20,718 nt of DNA, from assembly GCA_031276435.1 (NCBI GenBank), contig JAISNB010000010.1, forward strand, positions 1-20,718, written 5' to 3'. A program made the position numbers and the translations under genes. Under the pieces are notes generated by a model. The model saw only the letters and a list, made by a program, of their open reading frames with translations, ran no database searches and was not told where the DNA came from. This document shows, one piece after another, positions 1-5,682 of this stretch. This DNA is from Burkholderiaceae bacterium (lineage in GTDB: Bacteria > Pseudomonadota > Gammaproteobacteria > Burkholderiales > Burkholderiaceae_C). The stretch's first letter is position 1. Each line of letters starts with the position of its first letter.

Positions 1-191
1 ACATCTTCCACAACCTCAGGGAAATCAACGCGCGCGGTTTGAGCATCTTCCTGGTCGAGCAAAACGTGCGGCAGGCGCTCAAACTTGCGCACCACGCCTA
101 CGTGCTGGAAAACGGCCTCATCACGCTCAGCGGCACTGGCAAAGACCTGATGACCGACGCGCGCGTGCTGGAAGCGTACCTGGGCGGCTGA
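1..191 (+). CDS. livF: Branched-chain amino-acid ABC transporter ATP-binding protein, 3' end (LivF-like)
   Basis: Partial gene whose 5' part lies outside the window. The open frame starts at base 3 and gives 62 codons before TGA at 189-191. The residues include FLVEQNVRQALKLAHHAYVLE and a tail ending EAYLGG. The VEQN..ALK.A...YVLE.G pattern and the LGG tail are characteristic of LivF, the second ATPase of the high-affinity branched-chain amino-acid (or urea/amide) importers. VEQN is where the switch region after the Walker B strand is expected. Walker A, the signature motif and Walker B are not in the window. The protein should act at the cytoplasmic face of the inner membrane with LivG, LivH, LivM and a periplasmic binding protein. 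As usual for this family it is probably the last gene of its transport operon, since only repeats follow. Substrate cannot be told from the tail. Confidence 0.88.
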   Translation, partial: IFHNLREINARGLSIFLVEQNVRQALKLAHHAYVLENGLITLSGTGKDLMTDARVLEAYLGG

Positions 192-211
192 TTGCGCGCG
201 CGCCACTCTCA

Positions 212-264
212 CCCTCCTCTCCCTCTGAGGGACAGAAGTGCCTCAAAGGGAAGGGGTGAGAAGG
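212..264. repeat. Imperfect palindrome after livF
   Basis: CTCACCCTCCTCTCCCTCTGAGG is followed after a short loop by CCTCAAAGGGAAGGGGTGAG, which can fold back on it. The same CCCTCTCCC/GGGAGGGG style recurs at about 2160-2190, 8410-8455, 8620-8645 and 8755-8800, so this is a dispersed palindromic repeat rather than a dedicated terminator. It lacks a clear T run. It sits 20 bases after the livF stop and may still reduce read-through. Confidence 0.5.
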
Positions 265-320
265 TAGCGGCGCAGCATCAACTCAAGCGCCGCGTGCTCT
301 GCACGGGAGTCCCCTCTCCC

Positions 321-329
321 CTCTAGGGG
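321..329. repeat. Putative target-site duplication, left copy
   Basis: CTCTAGGGG directly abuts the left end of the MITE-like element and is repeated exactly at 593-601 next to its right end. Joining the two flanks rebuilds a CCCTCTCCCCTCTAGGGG-type palindrome like others in the window. Confidence 0.55.
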
Positions 330-592
330 CATAGGTATCTACACAGCAGGCAGATAGTCTGGGAACGTGGGCGTCCGGCCCGCTGGTTTCTCTCGTACGT
401 TTCCCCCGTGCGAGCGCGTAGAGGCGGGTTTGAAACCCGCCCCTACAGAAGAGGGCGCTTGCCGTCTGCGGCAACCCCCGCGGACCGGGGGCACGTACCC
501 AGAAAAAACGACGTCCCTGCGCAAACGCCGTATGGTTTGCGGAAAAAATCACTGTCCGCTTTCCCGAACCCTCCCCCCCGCTGTGTAGATTG
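330..592 (+). mobile_element. MITE-like element, copy 1 (263 bp)
   Basis: The left end reads ATAGGTATCTACACAGC (331-347). The right end reads GCTGTGTAGAT (580-590), the inverse of ATCTACACAGC. The 9-mer CTCTAGGGG occurs immediately outside both ends (321-329 and 593-601) and looks like a target-site duplication. The interior contains the palindrome GGCGGGTTTGAAACCCGCC (423-441) and a segment ACCCAGAAAAAACG...GCGCAAACGCCGTATGG. The whole interior is found again in reverse orientation at 15588-15890. No transposase is encoded, so it would be non-autonomous. The right terminal repeat is shorter than the left, suggesting decay. Confidence 0.7.
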
Positions 593-601
593 CTCTAGGG
601 G
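593..601. repeat. Putative target-site duplication, right copy
   Basis: Exact second copy of CTCTAGGGG, adjoining the right terminus of the MITE-like element at 330-592. A 9-bp match at both ends is unlikely by chance, although the 9-mer is part of a repeat-rich, low-complexity context. Confidence 0.55.
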
Positions 602-670
602 GAAAGAGTGCCCCGGAAGGCGCGAAGGAAACAGGCAACAAGGGTTGGCAAAAAACAACACACGCCCATC

Positions 671-706
671 AAAAAGCGGAACTATTTCACACTTTCCGCG
701 TTTTTT
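671..706 (+). terminator. Possible intrinsic terminator in the livF-downstream island
   Basis: A run of A (671-675) is followed by GCGGAA, an 11-base loop, TTCCGC, then G and six T. Such a hairpin with A and T runs on either side could stop transcription on either strand. It would insulate the secreted-protein gene at 931 from transcription out of livF. The stem is only about 6 bp. Confidence 0.4.
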
Positions 707-930
707 ACGCTTTTGCGCCGCTCTGCCTGTTGCAAAACGCGAAAATGCCGCTACCATGGCATGCATGTCTTGGCCCCGCGCCGATCCGCCGATCTTGCCT
801 CCTGTGTTACCGCGTCGCTCAACGCAGCATGCGCAAGCACACAGGGGGCATGAGAAGGTGGCAAAGCAAGGGGCGCGAAGGCGCATCCACCCATCTTGAA
901 CGCCTTAATTTATTATCAAAGGAAATCAGC

Positions 931-1029
931 ATGACAGAAAATCTCGAACCCAAAAATAATTCCAAAATTCATGGAACTTATTCCGGGCGCGTGCGTCCAT
1001 ACAGACTACAGACTACAGACGTAGGCTGA
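931..1029 (+). other. 5' fragment of the frameshifted secreted-protein gene
   Basis: An ATG at 931 has a good ribosome binding site (AAAGGA, seven bases upstream). It opens a frame of 32 codons starting MTENLEPKNNSKIHG and ending at TGA 1027-1029. The frame runs straight into three TACAGAC units (1000-1020) and stops nine bases after them. In the neighbouring frame the sequence goes on as RRLNSAFRFFQGC followed by VAAAALFLTPASYAQS, a classical signal peptide. Adding one 7-bp unit or removing two joins the two frames exactly, giving 324 or 317 residues. I read 931 as the true start of the gene whose body is 1059-1898, currently out of frame. Confidence 0.7.
1000..1020 (+). repeat. Heptanucleotide tandem repeat (TACAGAC)x3 inside a coding start
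   Basis: Three perfect, uninterrupted copies of TACAGAC. They lie 23 codons into the frame that starts at ATG 931 and before the signal-peptide region. Each unit shifts the frame by one base, so copy number sets whether the downstream 279 codons are translated. With three units the frame is off; with one or four it would be on. Confidence 0.9.
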
Positions 1030-1058
1030 ATTCTGCTTTTCGTTTTTTTCAAGGGTGT

Positions 1059-1898
1059 GTGGCCGCAGCGGCCTTGTTCCTAACTCCTGCAAGTTATGCC
1101 CAAAGCGTCGTTACGCTTTATGAGAACAACTTTGAAAACCCTGCTACATCCGATTGCAACAATGGATGGGGCGGCAGCAATGGCAGTACGCTGAAAGATG
1201 ATTATGGTACGCCAGAAAATCCAATAAACCAGGCTTTATCACTGGATCGGCTCTGCGCCAGCACCGACGCAAACGACGCAAGCAAATATTACGACCCTTC
1301 GCAAACCGCGGGGCAATACACGGGGGGCATAGCGGCAGGCCCCGTTTACTTTGAGGCATGGAGTTTGCAGTTTGACCCGAAGGGCCATGACAAATTCGAC
1401 CTGAACATGGACTGGTCTTTAATCGATCTAAGAACCCAGCCGATCTTCATGCCAACCAATGGCCCCAAAGATGTTGTGACCCGCTTTTACCGGGTGCCCG
1501 CAGGTTCAACCTTTGGTCTGACGAATGGCGGAAGTGGTGCAACCATTCCCTACGTTACACTGGATGGAAGCGTCGCAACGCCTTTTGCGCAAAGCAATTT
1601 CACGATCCATCCGTTTCCCGCAACCGATTATCCAGCCAAGGCCTATACCTTCAACTGGCAAACCCAGACGTTGAGCGTGAGCCTAGCGGGCCAGGGCTTT
1701 CAGCCCGGTGACAAGGTGGCCGTTGTTTATCATCTGGATAATGCTGGAAACAGCGTTCGCGTGTATGCGGCATTTGACAATTACCGGATAACGGCCCCTG
1801 TCCCCCCGGTGCCCGGCAATGCCTTGTGGGCATTGATTTTGATGGCGCTTGGCGTGTTGGGTTTTGGCTGGCACAGCCAGCGCAAGCCATTGCACTGA
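1059..1898 (+). CDS. Secreted protein with C-terminal sorting-type tail; 5' end out of frame (possibly phase-variable)
   Basis: The body of a secreted protein of unknown function. Its first in-frame start codon is GTG 1059, which lacks a proper ribosome binding site and the charged part of the signal peptide. The likely true start is ATG 931, cut off by a repeat at 1000-1020. After the signal peptide (cleavage near ASYAQS) comes a domain of about 230 residues, rich in N, G, D and aromatic residues. It starts VVTLYENNFENP and may be a beta-sandwich/lectin-like fold; this is only an impression. The C-terminus has a short proline motif (PVPPVPG), a hydrophobic stretch NALWALILMALGVLGFGW, and a basic tail SQRKPLH. 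That layout is typical of PEP-CTERM/IPTL-CTERM proteins processed by exosortases. GC is visibly lower than in the neighbouring core genes, which suggests transfer. A strong terminator follows at 2021-2050. Confidence 0.75.
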   Translation: MAAAALFLTPASYAQSVVTLYENNFENPATSDCNNGWGGSNGSTLKDDYGTPENPINQALSLDRLCASTDANDASKYYDPSQTAGQYTGGIAAGPVYFEAWSLQFDPKGHDKFDLNMDWSLIDLRTQPIFMPTNGPKDVVTRFYRVPAGSTFGLTNGGSGATIPYVTLDGSVATPFAQSNFTIHPFPATDYPAKAYTFNWQTQTLSVSLAGQGFQPGDKVAVVYHLDNAGNSVRVYAAFDNYRITAPVPPVPGNALWALILMALGVLGFGWHSQRKPLH

Positions 1899-1906
1899 AA
1901 TCACCA

Positions 1907-1928
1907 TGCACTGCCGTGCGGCAGTGCA
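1907..1928. other. Perfect hairpin just after the secreted-protein stop codon
   Basis: TGCACTGCC, a 4-base loop GTGC, then GGCAGTGCA: a perfect 9-bp stem beginning nine bases after the stop codon at 1896-1898. It is followed by A rather than T, so it is not a classical terminator on the plus strand. It may protect the mRNA 3' end or assist the terminator at 2021. Confidence 0.5.
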
Positions 1929-2020
1929 AAAATCATTGAAAGCGGTGTGCTGCGCTTGCCAATGGATGATGCTTTGAACAGGCGGGGGTGCATAAAAATT
2001 TTCATCATCGGCCAGCCAGT

Positions 2021-2051
2021 AAAAAAGCCACTTTTCGGAGTGGCTTTTTTG
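2021..2051 (+). terminator. Intrinsic terminator of the secreted-protein gene
   Basis: AAAAAAGCCACT and AGTGGCTTTTTT form a perfect 12-bp stem with loop TTTCGG (2033-2038), ending in a T run. The A run on the other side makes it usable from either direction. It is the first strong terminator after the gene ending at 1898. Confidence 0.88.
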
Positions 2052-2124
2052 TGGCCTGCATGACCGTCGCTTTGCTTTGTGTTGGAGTACCCCTCACCCG
2101 GCGCTTCGCGCCACCCTCTTCCCA

Positions 2125-2230
2125 AGGGGCGAGGGGGAAGAATATGAATGTGCGGCACAGAACCCCCTCTCCCCCTAAAGGGGGCGAGGGTAAGAAATAT
2201 AAATGCGCCGCGCATGCTCAAGGGGCGAGG
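2125..2230 (+). repeat. Two units of the GAGGGTAAGAATATGAATG repeat family
   Basis: Unit one (2125-2160) has AAGGGGCGAGGGGGAAGAA, then TATGAATGTGCGGCAC. Unit two (2181-2230) has GGCGAGGGTAAGAAATATAA, then ATGCGCCGCGCATGC and TCAAGGGGCGAGGGT. The same unit recurs at 8445-8490, 8695-8745 and, inverted, at 15530-15582, 15892-15942 and 16092-16150. Confidence 0.7.
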
Positions 2231-2270
2231 GTATTAATTTGTGGCGCGTTCGCGCCGTTCATGGAAACAG

Positions 2271-2309
2271 TGGATTGCCGCGGGCCTTTGGCCCTCGCAA
2301 TAACGATGG
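2271..2309 (-). repeat. REP-like palindrome (CATTGCGAGG...GGCAATCCA family)
   Basis: TGGATTGCCGCGGGCC, then TTTGGCCCTCGCAATAACGA. This is a member of a dispersed palindromic family seen seven times in the window (others at 8331, 8550, 15650, 16001, 16203 and 17585). Near-identical repeats are widespread in proteobacterial genomes. Confidence 0.75.
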
Positions 2310-2567
2310 ATTTGGAAGGCTTCTTGTCATGCGGTTTTTTGGGGGTCTCATTGGTGGCAGAAGTGCTCTTTTCCCCCAAAGGGCGAGGGAATGAAATGGG
2401 TACATTCTTCGCGCGCGTGGATGCCTTTGGCGAGTGGCTTCCGCTGGCTGGTTGTGGCGGCGCGGTCAGGCCAAGGCTTATGGCGATGCAGGGATGCTTG
2501 TAGCGTTCCGGGGTGAGAAACGCGCCCCGGTCGCGTCGGCTGGCCGGTAGGGCCGTCGGCGGGCGCG

Positions 2568-2876
2568 TTATTTCTTTTTCGTCTGGGCGGCGACCCATTT
2601 GACGGCAAAGGCTTGCAGGTCGGAGAGGCGTTTGATGAGGTCGGCGCCCGAGGCGGTGAGGTTGTAGCCGCTGGGGCCATGGGTGACCAGGTTGGCGGCG
2701 CGCAGTTCCTTGAGCCGGATGTTGAGTGTGTTGGGGGTGATGCCGCCCACGCTGTCTTGCAGCAGCCGGAAGGTTTGCGGATGCCCGTCGCGCAGCGCCC
2801 ACATGACACGGATGGCATAACGCGCTTCAAGCAGGGCCAGCAACTGGCCTGTGGCAGCGTTGTCCTTGGAACTCAT
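2568..2876 (-). CDS. HxlR-family winged-helix transcriptional regulator
   Basis: A 102-residue DNA-binding protein starting MSSKDNAATG. The core runs from LLEARYAIRVMWAL through FRLLQDSVGGITPNTLNIRL to KELRAANLV and YNLTASGADL, ending in a VKWVA segment. This is the HxlR layout: helix-turn-helix with a GI(S/T)xxxLxxRLKELxxxxLV recognition region and a short wing YxLTxxG. I chose ATG at 2876, preceded by GAGGAG 11 bases upstream; a TTG at 2900 would add eight residues. HxlR proteins are usually local regulators responding to redox or small electrophiles, but no cysteine is present here, so a thiol-switch mode is unlikely. It is divergent from surE across 400 bases and has no obvious partner gene. 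Target unknown. Confidence 0.82.
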   Translation of the reverse strand: MSSKDNAATGQLLALLEARYAIRVMWALRDGHPQTFRLLQDSVGGITPNTLNIRLKELRAANLVTHGPSGYNLTASGADLIKRLSDLQAFAVKWVAAQTKKK

Positions 2877-3275
2877 GGTTTGGGTTTCTCCTCGGGGCAA
2901 GCGGGGTGGCTTGGCGTGGGCGGGAGACAGTGCCTTTTGAAGGGCTGGCCGCCGCGCATGACGGGTAAATGTTAGCCCAAAACCTTGTGTCGCTACACGT
3001 TTGATAGCTTTGCAGGGTTGTTTTGCGTGGGTTTGGCGCTACAAAAACCAGAATTCAATGTGGGGCGCGCGGCTACAGGTCTCGTGCGGCAAGGCTTTTG
3101 TGCTGCAAATGTTGTATTGCGACAGCCTTGGGGCCAATTCACGCCGGGCGTCGGTGGCGATAAGGCCGCGCCCGCGGGTTTGGGGCGGGGGCTGTTCGGG
3201 CAGGGGCGGTGCGCGAGGGCGGGCCGCCCCCTACAATCGGTTGCAGTTCAATTTCGCGGTTCACGAATTTTTCGG
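2877..3275. other. Divergent intergenic region between the HxlR regulator and surE
   Basis: About 400 bases without a credible gene. An open frame continuous with surE runs back to 2985 but lacks family similarity before residue MKILLCNDDG. A TACAAT -10-like hexamer lies at 3232-3237, 38 bases before the surE ATG. No clear -35 box and no repeat of the dispersed families is seen. Confidence 0.5.
3232..3237 (+). promoter_or_regulatory. Possible -10 box for the surE operon
   Basis: TACAAT preceded by CCGCCCCC, a common -10 form upstream of housekeeping genes in GC-rich Burkholderiales. No convincing -35 hexamer lies 16-18 bases upstream, so the call is weak. Confidence 0.35.
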
Positions 3276-4052
3276 ATGAAGATTCTGCTTTGCAACGACG
3301 ATGGCTATCAGGCGCCCGGCATTGTGGCGCTGCACGCGGCTTTGCGGGCGGTGCCGGGCTGGCAGGTGGAGATGATTGCGCCCGAGCACAACAACAGCGC
3401 CAAGTCCAATTCGCTGACGCTGCAAGCGCCGCTTTATGTGTATCAGCCAGCGCCGGGGATTCGTTACGTCAACGGCACGCCAGCCGATTGCGTACACATT
3501 GCGCTGACGGGGCTGCTGGATTGGCGGCCCGATCTGGTGGTCTCCGGCATCAACAATGGCGCCAATATGGGCGACGATACGCTGTATTCGGGCACCGTGG
3601 GCGCGGCCATGGAGGGTTATTTGTTCGGTATCGCGGGCATGGCGTTTTCGCTGGTTGACAAGGGGTGGGCGCATCTGGACGCGGCGGCGGCCAAGGCGTG
3701 CGAGATTGTGCGCCAAGTGGGCGCTCAGCGGCTGGGTGGCACGCGCCCGTGGCTGTTGAACATCAACATTCCCAATCGTCCGCTGGCGCAGATCAAGCCC
3801 GTGAAGGTGTGCCGCCTGGGCCGTCGGCACGCGGCCGAGCAGGTGATCGAACAGGTCAATCCGCGCGGCGAGACCATGTACTGGATTGGCGCTGCCGGGG
3901 CGGCTGCGGACGCGACCGAGGGCACCGATTTCCACGCCACGCAGCAGGGGCATGTGGCGCTGACGCCGCTCCAGGTGGATTTGACCGATCACGACGCGTT
4001 GGGCTACTGGGCGCAGGGCATGGCGCATCTGCTCAAGGGCGGAGCTGCCTGA
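3276..4052 (+). CDS. surE: 5'/3'-nucleotidase SurE
   Basis: A 258-residue metal-dependent phosphatase that hydrolyses nucleoside 5'- and 3'-monophosphates (and short polyphosphate in the E. coli enzyme). It is a cytosolic survival protein. The N-terminal MKILLCNDDG carries the paired metal-binding aspartates D8 and D9. The serine/asparagine ligands fall in NNSAKSNSLTL (about 40-49) and SGINNGANMGDDTLYSGTVGA (90-110). NGTPADCVH is the conserved nucleotide-pocket segment. Length matches the family (about 250). ATG 3276 was chosen because the family begins exactly at MKILL; the longer upstream frame is unconserved. The ribosome binding site is weak. It is the first gene of the conserved surE-pcm-nlpD cluster, and its stop overlaps the pcm start by one base (TGATG), implying translational coupling. 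Confidence 0.95.
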   Translation: MKILLCNDDGYQAPGIVALHAALRAVPGWQVEMIAPEHNNSAKSNSLTLQAPLYVYQPAPGIRYVNGTPADCVHIALTGLLDWRPDLVVSGINNGANMGDDTLYSGTVGAAMEGYLFGIAGMAFSLVDKGWAHLDAAAAKACEIVRQVGAQRLGGTRPWLLNINIPNRPLAQIKPVKVCRLGRRHAAEQVIEQVNPRGETMYWIGAAGAAADATEGTDFHATQQGHVALTPLQVDLTDHDALGYWAQGMAHLLKGGAA

Positions 4053-4831
4053 TGGCCACCGGGCGCGCCGATGGTCAGCAACGCCCCGGGTTTCCGGCGC
4101 GCGTTTTTGATACCGCACCGCGCCGCGCGGGCGCGCTGGCGGCCCCGCCCCCGCCGGTTGCGCCCGCTGGCGCGCCGCGCGACGCTATTCCGGCGCGGGG
4201 CCGGATGGTGCAGTTGCTGGCCGCGGGCGGCATTCATGACGCGGCGGTGTTGCGCGCCATGGGCGCGGTGGAGCGCCACCGCTTTGTCGACAGCGCGCTG
4301 GCCGCGCAGGCGTATGAGGATACGGCGCTGCCCATAGGGCTGGGCCAGAGCATTTCCAAGCCCAGCGTGGTGGCGCGCATGGTGGAGTTGCTGCTGCAAG
4401 GCGGCCTGAAGGGCCAGGACGCGCGCCTGGGCCGCGTGCTCGATATTGGTACGGGCTGCGGTTATCAGGCCGTGGTGCTGGGCCAGTTGGCCGCCGAGGT
4501 CTACAGCATCGAGCGTTTGCGCGATTTGCACGAGAAAGCGCGCGCCAATTTGCGGCCCCTGCGCATCAGCAACGTGCATCTGATTCTGGGCGATGGCATG
4601 GCCGGTTTTGCCAAAGGCGCGCCCTATGCTGGCATTATTGCGGCTGCGGGGGGCGAGCAGGTGCCCGCCGCCTGGGTCGATCAGCTTGCCGTGGGCGGAC
4701 GCATTGTGGCGCCCACGGCGTCCAGCGGCGGGCAGCAGGCGCTGGTGGTCATAGACAAGACGCGGCAGGGCGTTGTGCAGACGGTTTTGGAGTCTGTCAA
4801 CTTCGTGCCTCTAAAATCAGGAATCGCCTGA
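4052..4831 (+). CDS. pcm: Protein-L-isoaspartate O-methyltransferase
   Basis: A 259-residue SAM-dependent methyltransferase that starts repair of isoaspartyl residues in aged proteins. The SAM-binding motif I is VLDIGTGCGYQA. The preceding ALPIGLGQSISKPSVVARM is the substrate-binding motif of the family (GQTISxP). RISNVHLILGDG and YAGIIAAAGGEQVP match the later strands. The first 50 residues are a family-variable, Pro/Ala-rich extension, so the protein is longer than the E. coli enzyme (208). ATG 4052 overlaps the surE stop. A later start is possible, since the catalytic domain begins near MVQLLAAGGI. An Ala (AAAGG) occupies the place of the common TAA/TAG stretch after motif II, which is tolerated in the family. 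Confidence 0.92.
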   Translation: MATGRADGQQRPGFPARVFDTAPRRAGALAAPPPPVAPAGAPRDAIPARGRMVQLLAAGGIHDAAVLRAMGAVERHRFVDSALAAQAYEDTALPIGLGQSISKPSVVARMVELLLQGGLKGQDARLGRVLDIGTGCGYQAVVLGQLAAEVYSIERLRDLHEKARANLRPLRISNVHLILGDGMAGFAKGAPYAGIIAAAGGEQVPAAWVDQLAVGGRIVAPTASSGGQQALVVIDKTRQGVVQTVLESVNFVPLKSGIA

Positions 4832-4846
4832 GGAACTCTGGGGAAC

Positions 4847-5584
4847 ATGATTGTGAGCGGTTGCAAAATCTGGACAGTGCTGTTGCTGGGCTGCGCCTTG
4901 GCGCTGGGGGGGTGCGGCAGCACTTTGACGCGGGCGCCGGTGGAAGACCGGGGCACGGCCTCGCGCATCGATCCATCCAAACTGCCCGGCGCGGAAAACG
5001 CGGGCAAGCCGGGCTATTACACCGTGCGCCAGGGCGACACCATCATGCGCATCGCATCGGCCAGCGGTCAAAGCTGGCGCGACATTGCCCAGTGGAACAA
5101 TCTGGACAACCCCAACGTGATCGAAGTAGGGCAGGTGCTGCGCGTGGTGCCGCCCACGGCTGCCACGGCGGTCACATCGCCTGGCGCGGCTGCTGCGGCG
5201 ACATCGGCAGGCGCGGACAGCGTGGCTTTCATGTGGCCTTCCACAGGGGCCATGATCGCCAAATTTGACGACTCCAAAAACAAGGGCATCGATCTTGCTG
5301 GCAAGGCGGGCGATCCGGTGCTGGCCGCCGCCGACGGCAAGGTGGTTTACGCAGGCGCGGGCCTGCGCGGCTATGGCAACCTGGTCATCCTCAAGCACAA
5401 CAACACCTTTTTGACCGCTTACGCGCACAACCAGAAGCTGCTCATCAAAGAGGACGAGACGGTGAAAAAAGGCCAGAAGATTGCCGAAATGGGTTCTACC
5501 GATGCCGATCGCGTCAAGCTGCATTTTGAAGTTCGCCGCTCGGGCAAACCCGTTGACCCGCTGAAATACCTGCCGGTGCGCTAG
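4847..5584 (+). CDS. nlpD: NlpD-type lipoprotein (LysM + degenerate M23/LytM domain)
   Basis: A 245-residue outer-membrane lipoprotein that activates cell-wall amidases (AmiC in E. coli) for septum splitting. The signal sequence ends in a lipobox LALGGC with the lipidated Cys at residue 23. A LysM peptidoglycan-binding domain spans about 57-101 (YYTVRQGDTIMRIA to IEVGQVLRV). After an Ala/Thr linker, the LytM/M23 domain covers about 145-245. The zinc-binding HxGxD of active M23 enzymes reads NKGIDLAG here, with Asn in place of His. LHFEVRRSGKPVDPLKYLP keeps the second half. As in E. coli NlpD, this predicts a catalytically dead activator rather than a peptidase. It follows pcm by 15 bases and is the third gene of the surE cluster. 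rpoS, normally next, is missing. Confidence 0.93.
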   Translation: MIVSGCKIWTVLLLGCALALGGCGSTLTRAPVEDRGTASRIDPSKLPGAENAGKPGYYTVRQGDTIMRIASASGQSWRDIAQWNNLDNPNVIEVGQVLRVVPPTAATAVTSPGAAAAATSAGADSVAFMWPSTGAMIAKFDDSKNKGIDLAGKAGDPVLAAADGKVVYAGAGLRGYGNLVILKHNNTFLTAYAHNQKLLIKEDETVKKGQKIAEMGSTDADRVKLHFEVRRSGKPVDPLKYLPVR

Positions 5585-5682
5585 GCGATGGCCTCTTCCG
5601 CGCGCCGCGCTGCACCCGGCGCAAGGTGCCAGCGCAAAGCCGGGGCACGGGCCGCATTTTTTGCTGGACGCTTTTTTCTCCC

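Larger units (their letters stand above)
192..930. other. Gene-free repeat island downstream of livF
   Basis: About 740 bases with no credible gene. Open frames here overlap repeats and lack ribosome binding sites. It holds an imperfect palindrome at about 212-264 (CTCACCC...CTCTCCCTCTGAGG paired with CCTCAAAGGGAAGGGGTGAG), which may end livF transcription. A MITE-like element follows at 330-592, then a hairpin with a T run at 671-706. The stretch 707-930 leads to the ribosome binding site of the secreted-protein gene that starts at 931, and no clear promoter was found in it. Confidence 0.7.
2052..2567. other. Gene-free repeat region
   Basis: No credible gene is seen. Two units of the 45-50 bp repeat (GGCGAGGGTAAGAAATATAAATGCGCCG type) lie at about 2125-2160 and 2181-2230. 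One CATTGCGAGG...CAATCC palindromic repeat lies at 2271-2309, and a CCCCCAAAGGGCGAGGG partial unit at about 2372-2390. The stretch 2395-2567 holds nothing I can name. Confidence 0.6.

Noticed and set aside
330..592. Small RNA gene from the strong internal palindrome
   Set aside because: The palindrome is part of an element found twice with terminal repeats, and no separate promoter and terminator pair is seen around it.
408..899. Open frames of 147-163 codons on both strands in the livF-downstream island
   Set aside because: They run through the MITE-like element and palindromes, have no ribosome binding site and no family-like residues.
2985..3275. N-terminal extension of surE to give a 355-residue protein
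   Set aside because: The SurE family starts at MKILLCNDDG; the upstream frame has no conserved features and probably contains the promoter region.
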